Shown piece by piece: positions 1 to 8,348 of a DNA stretch of 64,000 bases. Below the pieces are notes generated by a model that worked only from the letters and a program-made list of their open reading frames with translations, was not told the DNA's origin and ran no database searches. The position numbers were made by a program, and so were the translations under genes. Positions within the stretch are counted from its first letter, which is position 1. Each line of letters starts with the position of its first letter. The stretch comes from Thermoplasmata archaeon (GTDB lineage Archaea > Thermoplasmatota > Thermoplasmata > Lutacidiplasmatales > UBA184), in contig JAKAVQ010000007.1 of assembly GCA_021817245.1 (NCBI GenBank), positions 59,091 through 123,090 of the forward strand, given 5' to 3'.

Positions 1-1
1 C

Positions 2-508
2 GCGACCCTCCGCCGGGCGCTCCGCGCCGCCGCGCGGAACTCCGACCTCATCGTGACGATCGGCGGGACCTCCGTCGGCCCTCACGACTACACGAAGGCG
101 GCGGTCGCCTCCGCGGGCCGACTGCTCTTCTCGGGAGTGCGCGTGAACGTGCTGAAGCGCGGGGGCGTGGGGGAGGTCGCGGGCGTCCCGGTCGTGCTGC
201 TGCCCGGCCAGGTCGTCAGCGCGGTCGTGGTCTGGCATGAGTACGGACGAGCCGTGACCGACCGTATGCTGGGTCGACCGCCGCGGCCGCTCACGCGGGT
301 CGCGCTCGCCCGTCCTCTCGCGAACCCCCACCCAATGGATTCGGTGTACCTGTTCCGGGTCGACGGGGGGAAGGCCCGGCCGTGCCGCTGGGGGGTACGG
401 CTCCTCTCCGAGCTGGTCGGGGCGAACGCCTTCGGGATCGTGCCGCGCCACGCGACGATGCGGGCCGGAGCGATGGTCGAAGTCCGATGGCTCGACGGCG
501 CCTCGTGA
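2..508 (+). CDS. moeA: Molybdopterin molybdenumtransferase MoeA, C-terminal part
   Basis: This is the 3' end of a MoeA gene; MoeA inserts molybdate into adenylated molybdopterin in the last cytoplasmic step of molybdenum cofactor synthesis. The frame is open to the window edge, so the gene starts upstream and only 168 residues are visible. The segment NSDLIVTIGGTSVGPHDY near the beginning is the conserved substrate-binding loop of the MoCF-type domain. The final 70 or so residues (LARPLANPHP onward) form the MoeA C-terminal beta-barrel domain. A GTG at 53 lies in frame but is not the start, because recognisable coding sequence precedes it. The assignment is firm for the family. Whether the enzyme handles molybdenum or tungsten cannot be read from this fragment. 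Confidence 0.85.
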   Translation, partial: ATLRRALRAAARNSDLIVTIGGTSVGPHDYTKAAVASAGRLLFSGVRVNVLKRGGVGEVAGVPVVLLPGQVVSAVVVWHEYGRAVTDRMLGRPPRPLTRVALARPLANPHPMDSVYLFRVDGGKARPCRWGVRLLSELVGANAFGIVPRHATMRAGAMVEVRWLDGAS

Positions 509-648
509 TCACGGGACCATCGGTCCCCGGGGCCGCGGATCCCTCTGGGGGTCCGAACCGACCTCAGAGCGCCGTCGCCCGCACCCGTGTGGAGGGGGGT
601 TTCCTGCGCACCAATACGCACTTATACGCCGAGATTGTGGGGAAGCGC

Positions 649-903
649 ATGCGAATCCGACCGCGTGCCGAGCTCCCCGCGCAGGGAATGCTCCGTAAGA
701 ACATCACGATCACCCCGGAAGAGGCCGAGTTCCTCGAGCGCCACCCCGAGATCAACCAGAGCGCGCTGTTCCGGCAGATCGTGGAGAGTCTGATGCTCGC
801 GGAACGCACCCCTGGTGTCGCGTCCACGCAACCGGTGAAGTTGGGGAAGGCCGTCTACCGGTCCGGCGCGATCATGTTCCAGAAGAACGAGAAGCGCGAG
901 TAG
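649..903 (+). CDS. Small ribbon-helix-helix-like protein
   Basis: This is an 84-residue protein of unknown function. Residues from about 14 to 50 (RKNITITPEEAEFL, then NQSALFRQIVESLM) have the strand-helix-helix pattern of ribbon-helix-helix DNA-binding proteins, so a small regulator is plausible. The C-terminal half is basic and ends in QKNEKRE. I chose ATG 649 because a TATA-like stretch (cttatacg, about 620-627) lies about 26 bp upstream, as expected for a leaderless archaeal transcript. The frame is open further upstream to 382, but that part overlaps the end of moeA and looks like a shadow. An internal ATG at 688 is an alternative start. The RHH assignment rests on pattern only. Confidence 0.6.
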   Translation: MRIRPRAELPAQGMLRKNITITPEEAEFLERHPEINQSALFRQIVESLMLAERTPGVASTQPVKLGKAVYRSGAIMFQKNEKRE

Positions 904-925
904 GGCGAGGTCCGACGCGCTCTTC

Positions 926-1732
926 TTACCGGACCGGGGCCTCGCCGTCCCTGCGTCGCTCCCCGAGCCCGGCAAGCGCCGCAGTGGACGCGTCCTGCGC
1001 CCGAGCGAAGAGGACACCGTCCGCCGGCCCGGATGCCTCATAGGCGGCCCGCGCGGTCGTCGCGTCGAGCGTCTCGAGCGCGTGGCGCGAGATGAGGTGC
1101 CCGAACGCCCAGCACCGGCGTAGGGCGAGCTCGGTAAAGTGGGGGGCGTAGTGCCCGCCGCCCACCCCGAGGACCGGCCGGTCCCGGGCGTCGGGGACGA
1201 TCTCCCGGAGGGCCTCCGAGAGGAGGCGGACCGCCTCCGGCGGAGGGCCGGCCGCCGTGCCGAAGCCGATCTCGACGAACAGGGAAGGCAGTTCGAGCGC
1301 GGGCCCGTGGTGAGTCGCTTCGTAGGTCACCGGTAGCCCGAGCGGCACCGCGCCCTCTTTCAAGCGGGACAAGAGCGCGGCCATGGCACCGGGGTCGGTG
1401 GGGCAGACCGTCCTCGGGCTCCCGCCGGCCTCCGCTCGGGGGCCGACGTTGCCGAGCGGATGCACGGTGAGGCACGCAATGTTCTGCGCGCTGCGGTGGA
1501 TCGAGGGGAACACCAGGGTCGGACGCGCGTTCCGAAGGGACGGCGGGAGGCGTAGGTCGACCCGCTCGTCGTGGATGTGGAGGGCCGCCCGCGGGAGGAC
1601 GACCGCGGAGGCCGAGAGACGGCGGATCGCCGCCCCGTCGACGTGATCCCCCGAGGCCGGCAGAGGACCCCAACAGTCCCGGACCGCGCTCGCGACCGGG
1701 TCCGGCGCAGAGACGACGATAACGAACGTCAC
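926..1732 (-). CDS. dtdA: D-aminoacyl-tRNA deacylase, DTD2/GEK1 type
   Basis: This 268-residue protein belongs to the archaeal and plant DTD2 (GEK1) family, which hydrolyses D-amino acids mischarged onto tRNAs and recycles the tRNA in the cytoplasm. Family motifs are clear: VTYEATHHGP in the middle and GVGGGHYAPHF in the C-terminal half, whose histidines belong to the metal site. The length is close to the usual 270-280 residues. Translation starts at GTG 1732 (protein MTFVIVVSAPD). A TATA-like gtagatag sequence lies some 30 bp upstream on the minus strand. It converges with the small RHH-like gene. The same window carries an N-succinylamino acid racemase-like pair (53122-55105) that also concerns D-amino acids. 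Confidence 0.9.
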   Translation of the reverse strand: MTFVIVVSAPDPVASAVRDCWGPLPASGDHVDGAAIRRLSASAVVLPRAALHIHDERVDLRLPPSLRNARPTLVFPSIHRSAQNIACLTVHPLGNVGPRAEAGGSPRTVCPTDPGAMAALLSRLKEGAVPLGLPVTYEATHHGPALELPSLFVEIGFGTAAGPPPEAVRLLSEALREIVPDARDRPVLGVGGGHYAPHFTELALRRCWAFGHLISRHALETLDATTARAAYEASGPADGVLFARAQDASTAALAGLGERRRDGEAPVR

Positions 1733-2167
1733 GGAGCGCCCGGTCGATCCCGCCTCCCTGCTATCTACTCTGCGCCGACCGTCGCCGCTTCCGCCGGACC
1801 TTCGGCGAAAGTCGACGAGCGGCCTGCTCGGAACCGTGGGAGAGTCCCTCCTCGGACCGACCGTGGGGACCGGAGCCCATGATCCGTATGACCGCGTGTT
1901 GATCCGCGGGTCAACCGCCTCGAGACCCCTCGGGCCAAGGCCGAGCCGGGCGAGAAGGCCATCGAGGTACGTTCGCGTGTCGGTGGCCGAGCGGTCCCCT
2001 ACTAGATCGTGGCCCGTATTTCCGCCCCCGAAGGACGAGATTGGGGACCCCCCCCCAAGCCACTGAAGGGGGGACGACGGGTCAAGACGCGATGAGGGGG
2101 AAACGTCCGCCGGACCGCCCTCGCCCGAGGGATCCGCTCGCGGGGGGGACCCGCATCTCGACGGAAA
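1733..2167. other. Intergenic region without a recognisable gene
   Basis: The short open frames here are Arg/Pro/Ser-rich and look like noncoding shadows of GC-rich DNA. Apart from the dtdA promoter region next to 1732 I see no repeat, RNA gene or regulatory structure. Confidence 0.5.
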
Positions 2168-2321
2168 CTAGGCCATCCGGACGAGGATCGGCCGAAGGCG
2201 GTCCGCAACCGGCTCGGCGTTGCGGACGAACCTCTCTTCGCCGGGCCCGCGCACGTACGTCTCCCCACCGACCGTGAATGTCTTGGGGGGGGTCGAGCGG
2301 CTCCGACGAGCTGGCGAGCAC
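2168..2321 (-). pseudogene. Frameshifted small ORF, unknown function
   Basis: On the minus strand a segment that looks coding ends at a TAG (2168-2170). Its translation ends KTFTVGGETYVRGPGEERF followed by VRNAEPVADRLRPILVRMA, with almost all third positions G or C. No start codon fits that frame. A run of eight G (plus strand 2285-2292) lies just before the segment. Removing one base joins it to a GTG at 2321 and gives a 50-residue protein beginning MLASSSEPLDPP. Adding one base instead joins it to an ATG at 2409. This is either a homopolymer error in the assembly or a decayed small gene. No function is recognised. Confidence 0.35.
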
Positions 2322-2442
2322 GCCCTTGGGCGGGTTTCGGGATACCTCGGCGAAACAGCCCGGGCTCGAAAGTGGCCGGCGCTTCGGAGAAGTCTGGGGT
2401 GGCCGCCAAGGCCGGGGGGGTGACGTTACCTCCCCCGTGGGG

Positions 2443-2547
2443 TGGTGCTCCCGGCGGGAATCTCCCCGGCCGGAGGGTCCCGGCCGGCTTTGAACCCGCG
2501 TCAGAGGCTCGAGAGGCCTCTATCCTTGACCACTAGACTACGGGAGC
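2443..2547 (-). tRNA. tRNA-Glu (anticodon CTC) with a 29-nt intron in the T-loop
   Basis: Read on the minus strand, the acceptor arms GCTCCCG (2547-2541) and CGGGAGC (2453-2447) pair and are followed by A and an encoded CCA (2445-2443). The anticodon stem GAGGC/GCCTC encloses loop CTCTCGA, giving anticodon CTC (2513-2511), and the D-arm is of Glu type. The T-stem strands GCGGG and CCCGC are separated by 36 nt instead of 7. A bulge-helix-bulge can be drawn: bulge AAG, a 4-position helix (T.G, T-A, C-G, A.G) and bulge ATT. Cutting after the second base of each bulge removes 2488-2460 (29 nt) and leaves the canonical T-loop TTCAAAT. The intron itself forms an 8-bp CCGGCCGG hairpin (2466-2473 with 2480-2487). 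The mature RNA would be 76 nt with CCA. Confidence 0.9.
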
Positions 2548-2687
2548 GCCCACCGCCCGTAACGAGTCGGCTCTTTGAGCCTTTCGTCGCGGGAGGGGGA
2601 GCGCCGCCCCCGGGTCCGAGGTCCCCGCGCGTCGGCCGTCCGGAGCCGCGCGATGGTCCCGCCCAACGGTGGCGGGGGAAAGCCGCT

Positions 2688-3170
2688 ATGAGCCCGCGCC
2701 CCGTTCCTCGGGGCGTGACCCCACCGGTGAAGGCCCGCAGCGGGCACATCCTGCTCGATTCGAAGCGCTCGTACCGTGACCTCGTCCGGGTCTATCCCGA
2801 GATCCACAAGCGGGTCGTCGAGATGAACCGTCCGTTCGTGAAGGACACCGACCCGCTCCTGCCGGATGTCCTCCTCGACGAGAACCTTCGCGACCTCAAG
2901 GGGGACCGCAAACCGGTCGGCTACAACCGCCAGGACGCGTTCGGCCTCCGACTGATCTTCCCAATCGTCGACGAGCGGCGGGCCGAGTTCTACTTCACGA
3001 AGCCCGCTCGCTGCCAGGAGGTCGTGCAGATCACCGAGCAGGTCTCCGTGCTGTTGCGCCGCCGCGGCATCAAGCACACGGTCGAGTACGATCGGCTCTC
3101 CCTCGGACCTCCGCGCGGGCTCCCGAACCTTCCCGCGACCGGCGTCGGCTCCGGCTTCCTCTCGTCGTAG
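2688..3170 (+). CDS. Hypothetical protein
   Basis: This is a 160-residue protein that I do not recognise. It begins MSPRPVPRGVTPP at ATG 2688; the open frame upstream runs through the tRNA and is not coding. The central part is mixed and charged (DSKRSYRDLVRVYPEIHKRV, then KPVGYNRQDAFGLRLIFPI) and looks like a globular alpha/beta domain. The C-terminus is Gly/Pro-rich. There is no signal peptide, membrane segment, zinc motif or P-loop. The gene stands alone between the divergent tRNA-Glu and the convergent 1488-residue gene. Third positions are strongly G/C, as in neighbouring real genes, which supports it as coding. Confidence 0.7.
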   Translation: MSPRPVPRGVTPPVKARSGHILLDSKRSYRDLVRVYPEIHKRVVEMNRPFVKDTDPLLPDVLLDENLRDLKGDRKPVGYNRQDAFGLRLIFPIVDERRAEFYFTKPARCQEVVQITEQVSVLLRRRGIKHTVEYDRLSLGPPRGLPNLPATGVGSGFLSS

Positions 3171-3202
3171 GCTACGGGGAGCCTCTCCCGCCGGTCCCTC
3201 GC

Positions 3203-6200
3203 CTACGGTTCGCTCGGGGGCCGGCGGAACGGCCAGATGGGCGACGCGGCGGGAGCTGGCTCGGAGGCGACCCCGCCGGACTGTTGGAGCTTGCGCAGCG
3301 CTTCCCGGGCCTTTTCGAGCGCGGCCGCGTAATCGGTTTCGCGCAGCCGGATCGACTCGGAGAGGAGCGCACGCGCCGGCGCGGTGTCGACGTGCCGGTC
3401 GTGGGCCCGGGCGAGGGCGGCGTCGATCAGGTAGTGGAGGTTCATCAGCTCCCGGTGGAGCGACTTGCGGAGGTTCAGCTCCTCCTCGGTCTTCAGGAGG
3501 AGACGGCCGGCGTCCAGAAGCCGACCGGCCCGATCGAACTCGTCGACCTCCTTGAGGCGGGCACGGACCGGGCCCGCGCTGACGTGAAGCCCCTCCTCGG
3601 CGAACGTCACCTCGGTCTGGAGCTCCTTCAGCTTGCGGGAGAACGGCTCGCGGACCGCCGGCTCGAGGGAAAGGGCCGCCCGAGAGAGCACCGTCTCGGC
3701 CTCGCCAAGGCGGCCGGCGTCGAGCGCGACGCGCGCCTCGCTGAACGTCTGCATCATCGGAGTCGTGTCGATCCCGAGGCGCTCGCCGACCCAGAGCCGA
3801 TCCTTGAACTCGGCCATCCGCGCCTCGATCTCCTCGGCCCGACGCCGGTGGGCGAGCTCCGCCTCCGCCCGCAGCAGCTCGAGCGCGTTCCCGAAGTCCC
3901 GGCTCTCCCGGAACGCCGCGAGCCTCAGGCGCGCGTCGTCCCGACGGGCGAGCTCGGCCGCGGACGGCGGAGCGCTGCGTGCGTACTCCGCTTCGACCTC
4001 CTTCCATCGTCCGTCGACGACCGCCGCAAAGACGCGTCGGGCGGCCTCCTCGGCCCGGGAGATCGCCGCCCGAACCCGGCCCCACTCGCGGGCCCGAAGC
4101 GCACCCTCTCCCTCGGCGACCACGGCCTCGAACGGGTCGATCTCCGTGCCGAGCCCGGCGCGCCGGGCCGCATCGACCTCCTGGCGCAGGCGACCGAGGG
4201 GGACCGCGAACAGGCGCTCGATCGCCCAGCGGCCGGTCTCCGTCGCCTCGCGCGCGCTCCGGACCGCTTCCCCGTAGCGGCCGAGGTCGAAGAAGCGGCG
4301 GGCATCGAGCTGGCGCTGCGCGGCCTCCCCCGCCTCGGCGCCGTTCGCGGTCGTCTCCGAGAGCTGGCGGTCGGCGATCCCGAGCGCTTCGAGCGCCCGC
4401 CGATGCCCGTCCCGCGACGACGCGAGCGCATCGAGGGAGTCCATCGAGCGCTCCAGCACGTCCGGGTAGCTGCGCTCCCGGAACGCGGCGCGGGCGCGCT
4501 CGTACTCTTCGGTCGCGCTCGGGGAGACGATCCCCTCGGTCACCGCCTTCGCGACCGCCGCCCCGGCCGCCTCGAGAGAGCCCTCGGCGACCCGGCGCTG
4601 GAGCTCGGCCCGCTCGAGCTCGCCCTCGCTGTGGGTCGCGAGCTGGAGCGCTTCGACCGATCGGCCCTCGTCGAGCGCCATCCGGGCCTGGTGGAGCAGG
4701 TTCTCCGCGAGCGAAGTGTCGACGCCCGAGCTCCGGATCCGGGAGACCGTCGCCTGGAAGCCCGCGAGCGTCTTCGAAACGTGCTGGTAGGTGACCTGAA
4801 GCAGGTCGCGCTCGATGGGGCCTCCGAGCTCGATCACCCGGGCGTACTGCTTCTGCAAGAGAAGCCCCTCGAGCTGGTCCATCCGTCCGCGCAGCCGGAC
4901 GGTGTCGGCGTGCAGGAGGTCGGCCTGCGCCAGCGCTTCCCGGGCCCGCTTCGCGACGCGCTCGGCGTGCTCGACGAAGCCGCGCGACGCGACGAACTCG
5001 GCCCGGGCGGTGTCGAGCAGCGCGGCGGCACCGACCGGCACCTCGAGCGCGATCCGCCGCCGCGCTTCCGCGAGGGTGGCCAGGAGCTTGTCGAGGTCGA
5101 CGCCCGCCGACCGAGCGATATCGAGGTCCCGCTCGAGAGCCCGGAGGTTCTCCTCGAGGACCGGGCGAAGGATCGAGATCAGCTCCTCATGGAGCAGGCG
5201 GGCGCCGGTGCGCGTGGCTTCCGCGGGGGCCGTCTGGCGCTCGGTCTTCAGCTGCTCGAGCCGGGAGGAGAACGGGTCCATGGGAGAGGAGAGCCGCCGT
5301 CCGTCCTCGATCAAGAGCCCGATCTCCTGCAGGAGCCGCGCGGTCTCGTGCCGCGCCTCTTCCTCGACCAGTCGCTGCTGGACCCCCTCTAGGAGGCCAC
5401 GGGCCCGGTCGAACTCGAGCGACTGCAGGGCAAGGCGGGCGTTGCGCAGGGGCTCGTAGAACGTTGCCGGGTCGCTGCCGGCCTCGCGCAGGTGGCCGAG
5501 AAGATCCCCGGCCTTCGTGATGCCCTCGAGCAGGATCTGCGCCGCGCCCCGGGCGCGGGAGGTCGCCTCCTCGAGGCGCGTCGCGCTCTGGTACGCCTCG
5601 AGGTACTTGCCGGAGCGAGCGGCGCTCTGGGCCTCATCGAGCTGCGCGCGGAAGGGAGCGAGGTCGAGGCCCATCGTCTCGAGCTCGACGAGCGAGAGCT
5701 TCGCGTGCGAGACGGATTCTTCGCTCCGTACGAGCTGCTGCTGCTGCGCGCGGGTGCGGATCTCCTGGGACGCGCGGGAAGCCTTGACGAAGTCCCCCAT
5801 GTTGAAGATCTGCTGGACCTCGTCGATCTGCCGCTGGATCTCGTCCCCGGCGCCCCCCATCTGTTCCAGGATCCGACTCTCGGTCTCGAGGACCTCGACC
5901 AGCGCAGAGGCGTGCGCGGCGAACACCGCGGAGAAGTCACGCTCCGCCCGGCGCAAGCTCTCGAGGGAGCCGACCAGGTCCGCCTTGACCCGGAGGCTCA
6001 CGTCGGCATCGGCGAGGAGCCGCCGAACCGGCGCGGTGAGCGCCTCGTCCGGGATGTCCGCGATGCCCTTCTCCATCTCCTCGACGCGGCGGGCCACGTA
6101 CGGACCGGCAGCGGTCCGCAGGTCGACCTCGCCGCGGGCGATCCGCTCGGCGACGTCGGCGAGCTCGCCCCGGTCGAGGAGCTCGCGCGCCTCCGAGATC

Positions 6201-7669
6201 GAGCGGTCGGCGCCCGGCGAGAGGAAGCCGTGCCCTCGCGCGTACTCGCGCGCCCGGTCGAGAGCGGACCACCGCCCGAGGAAGAACTGGAGCGCACCCC
6301 GACCGACGTGGACCACGGTCTCCTTCAGGAGGTCGCGGGCCGCCGGCACCTCCCCGCGGTCGAGGTGGGTGCGGATCCGCTGGAGGGCGGCCTCGTTGGT
6401 CTCGACCACGAACCCGGCGGCCCGGAAGCGCCCGAGCATCTCCTCGAGCGAGGCGAGCTCCTCCCGGGCGACATCGAGGTCCTCGGTGAGACGGCTCACC
6501 CGGTCGAGGGCCTCCTGGCTCGCGGCGAACGCCTCGGAGTAGATCTTCAGCCGCAGCGCCTCCCGCGCCCGGTTCATCGACGCGAAGACCTCGCTCGGGT
6601 CCCGTCCCAGTCGGCGGGCCTCGGCGATCCGCGGGCGCACCTCATCGAGGATGCTCGCGATGACCGTGACCACGGGCTCCTCGGCGACCCGCTGGGCCCC
6701 GAGGAAGATGGCGTTCAGCTCGAGCAGCGGCGCGCTCTCGAGACGCACGAGCGCCCCCTCGATCGCGCGGCGAGCCTCGCTCGGCTCGACGCCGTAGTCG
6801 GCGGTGGCGTCGACCGACCGCCGCAGCGCCTCGAGCGCCTCCCGCAGACGGACGCGGAGCGCTTCACCGGCTTCGGTGAGCGCGACCTCCGTCGCAGGGA
6901 CGGTGTCGGGCCAGACCTCGGGCGGCGCCTCGGCCCCTTCGCTGAGCGCGCGCTCGAGGCGGGAGACGGCCGCTCCGTGCTCCTTCGCCTCCGACAGCAG
7001 GGCCGTGGCCGCCTCGCGGACCGCCCGGCGCTTCTCGATCGCCTCGGGGAGTCCCTCGCGCATCAGCCGACCGATCGCCTCGAGGGCTTCCGCCGGCCGG
7101 CCCTCGTGGGCCAGGGCGGCCGCTTCTTCGAGCTTCCGGGCGAACTCCTGGTCGCGTTCCGGCGAGAGCGCCGACCACTTCGCCAAGCGAAGGGCGCGCG
7201 AGCTCGCGCGGCCGACGTGGTCGAGACGGGCCTTCTGGAGCGCCGCCTCGGCGCGCGCGAGGCGCCCGACGGTCGTCGACCAGGCCTCGTCGGGGGAAGG
7301 ACGGCTCAGGGACTCGACCTCGGCCCGGAGCTCGGGCGTGATCGTGATCCCGATCCCGGAAAGCTGCCCGAACGCCTCGAGGGTGCGCTGGCGGCGGGCC
7401 TCGAGGTTCTCCGGGACGGTCTTCGAGAGATGCTCCAGCAGCGACTTCGCCAGGCGCTCGACCCCCTCCCAGTCGGAACGACGGGCGAGCTCGCGGATCG
7501 ACTGTAGCTGGTCCGGCGCCCCCGGCGGAGTGATCCCGAGCTGGTCGAGTTGGCCGATCTGCTCCTCGACCTGCTTCAGCGACGCCTCCGCCGACTGGCG
7601 CTGGCGCTTGAGTGCTTCCGCCTTCTCCTGGAGGATGCGCGTCAGCCGCGACGAAGGGAGCGCCCCCAC
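3203..7669 (-). CDS. 1488-residue helical repeat / coiled-coil protein
   Basis: This is a very long, soluble, almost entirely alpha-helical protein. It starts at GTG 7669 with a coiled-coil segment (EKAEALKRQRQSAEASL). It then repeats a loose unit of about 110-130 residues. Each unit carries a helix-turn-helix signature of the type GRxxEAxxxxxR, for example GRPAEALEAIGRLMREG, GKYLEAYQSATRLEEA and GRLGEAETVLSRAAL. This resembles degenerate TPR-like solenoid repeats mixed with coiled coil. There is no Walker A motif, so it is not an SMC or Rad50 ATPase. There is also no signal peptide or membrane span. A strong TATA-like tttattaa (7763-7770) implies a leader of about 70 nt. The gene lies between aIF5A and a convergent hypothetical gene. 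A structural or scaffolding role is possible, but I know of no characterised homologue. Confidence 0.8.
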   Translation of the reverse strand: MGALPSSRLTRILQEKAEALKRQRQSAEASLKQVEEQIGQLDQLGITPPGAPDQLQSIRELARRSDWEGVERLAKSLLEHLSKTVPENLEARRQRTLEAFGQLSGIGITITPELRAEVESLSRPSPDEAWSTTVGRLARAEAALQKARLDHVGRASSRALRLAKWSALSPERDQEFARKLEEAAALAHEGRPAEALEAIGRLMREGLPEAIEKRRAVREAATALLSEAKEHGAAVSRLERALSEGAEAPPEVWPDTVPATEVALTEAGEALRVRLREALEALRRSVDATADYGVEPSEARRAIEGALVRLESAPLLELNAIFLGAQRVAEEPVVTVIASILDEVRPRIAEARRLGRDPSEVFASMNRAREALRLKIYSEAFAASQEALDRVSRLTEDLDVAREELASLEEMLGRFRAAGFVVETNEAALQRIRTHLDRGEVPAARDLLKETVVHVGRGALQFFLGRWSALDRAREYARGHGFLSPGADRSISEARELLDRGELADVAERIARGEVDLRTAAGPYVARRVEEMEKGIADIPDEALTAPVRRLLADADVSLRVKADLVGSLESLRRAERDFSAVFAAHASALVEVLETESRILEQMGGAGDEIQRQIDEVQQIFNMGDFVKASRASQEIRTRAQQQQLVRSEESVSHAKLSLVELETMGLDLAPFRAQLDEAQSAARSGKYLEAYQSATRLEEATSRARGAAQILLEGITKAGDLLGHLREAGSDPATFYEPLRNARLALQSLEFDRARGLLEGVQQRLVEEEARHETARLLQEIGLLIEDGRRLSSPMDPFSSRLEQLKTERQTAPAEATRTGARLLHEELISILRPVLEENLRALERDLDIARSAGVDLDKLLATLAEARRRIALEVPVGAAALLDTARAEFVASRGFVEHAERVAKRAREALAQADLLHADTVRLRGRMDQLEGLLLQKQYARVIELGGPIERDLLQVTYQHVSKTLAGFQATVSRIRSSGVDTSLAENLLHQARMALDEGRSVEALQLATHSEGELERAELQRRVAEGSLEAAGAAVAKAVTEGIVSPSATEEYERARAAFRERSYPDVLERSMDSLDALASSRDGHRRALEALGIADRQLSETTANGAEAGEAAQRQLDARRFFDLGRYGEAVRSAREATETGRWAIERLFAVPLGRLRQEVDAARRAGLGTEIDPFEAVVAEGEGALRAREWGRVRAAISRAEEAARRVFAAVVDGRWKEVEAEYARSAPPSAAELARRDDARLRLAAFRESRDFGNALELLRAEAELAHRRRAEEIEARMAEFKDRLWVGERLGIDTTPMMQTFSEARVALDAGRLGEAETVLSRAALSLEPAVREPFSRKLKELQTEVTFAEEGLHVSAGPVRARLKEVDEFDRAGRLLDAGRLLLKTEEELNLRKSLHRELMNLHYLIDAALARAHDRHVDTAPARALLSESIRLRETDYAAALEKAREALRKLQQSGGVASEPAPAASPIWPFRRPPSEP

Positions 7670-7762
7670 TCCGCCCGGACCGGTCGTAAGCTCCCTCCTA
7701 CCGCCGCGAGGCTCGTCCGGTCGGGACGACCCCCACGGCCACTCGTTTCATGCCCCCTCCCC

Positions 7763-7770
7763 TTTATTAA
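7763..7770 (-). promoter_or_regulatory. TATA-like box of the 1488-residue gene
   Basis: The AT-rich octamer (attaataaagg region on the minus strand) is the only such island in GC-rich surroundings. It predicts a transcription start near 7740 and a leader of about 70 nt. Confidence 0.5.
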
Positions 7771-7818
7771 TCCAAGGGGCCGCGCCCCTCGAGCCGGGCG
7801 TCCTTCCGGGAGGTTCGG

Positions 7819-8205
7819 CTAGGGGCGGTTGATGCGACGCTTGCCCATCGCGTCGAGGTACTGGACCTCGGAGCCGGGCGCGAGCTGACCCTTGAACTCG
7901 GGGTCGAGCGGGAGGTTGAACGTCTCGTAGTTCTCGAGGTCCATCAACTGGACCTCGGTGTCGGTGAGGCTGAGGATCTGGGCTTGACGCTTTCCGATCA
8001 TCGGGACCTGGACCTTATGCTTCACGGGGAAGACGACGGAACGCTTCGACCCGTCGAACAGGCCCACCGCGTCGATTCGGGCCTTCGCCTCTCCATGCTT
8101 CCCGGGTTTCGAGGTCTGGATGCTGAGGATGCGGCACGGCTCGTCGTCGATCAGCATGTACCGGCCCTCCTTGAGCTCGCGAACCTCCTGCTGCGTCCAG
8201 GCCAT
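7819..8205 (-). CDS. eif5A: Translation factor aIF5A
   Basis: This is archaeal initiation/elongation factor 5A (128 residues), which helps ribosomes at difficult peptide bonds such as polyproline and carries a deoxyhypusine or hypusine modification. The modification loop [13 protein letters not shown] is intact, with the modified lysine at residue 36. The N-terminal SH3-like part and the C-terminal OB-like part ([20 protein letters not shown]) follow in the usual order. ATG 8205 ([11 protein letters not shown]) is the correct start. The open frame extends 50 codons further upstream but is unlike the family there. A cttatc TATA-like element lies about 40 bp upstream on the minus strand. The gene is divergent from the large pseudo-IleRS gene, with about 140 bp between them. 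Confidence 0.95.
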   Translation of the reverse strand: MAWTQQEVRELKEGRYMLIDDEPCRILSIQTSKPGKHGEAKARIDAVGLFDGSKRSVVFPVKHKVQVPMIGKRQAQILSLTDTEVQLMDLENYETFNLPLDPEFKGQLAPGSEVQYLDAMGKRRINRP

Positions 8206-8348
8206 CGATCCGACCCTCGGTGCCGGGGGATGAACGCGGTCGGATAAGACTTGCTCCGGGCGCGAGCGGCCGCGCGTCTCCTCGGGGAGCGAGGGTTTAT
8301 TCGCGACGGGTCGCATCGTTCTGCCGTCGGCGTTACCGCGGCCGTTCC

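Noticed and set aside
3284..5392. Long plus-strand open frame (702 codons) opposite the 1488-residue gene
   Set aside because: Antisense shadow of a GC-rich helical gene; its Leu/Arg/Glu/Val-biased composition and lack of any motif or promoter mark it as noncoding.
5492..7507. Second long plus-strand frame (671 codons) opposite the same gene
   Set aside because: Same reason: it mirrors the codon bias of the minus-strand gene and has no independent support.
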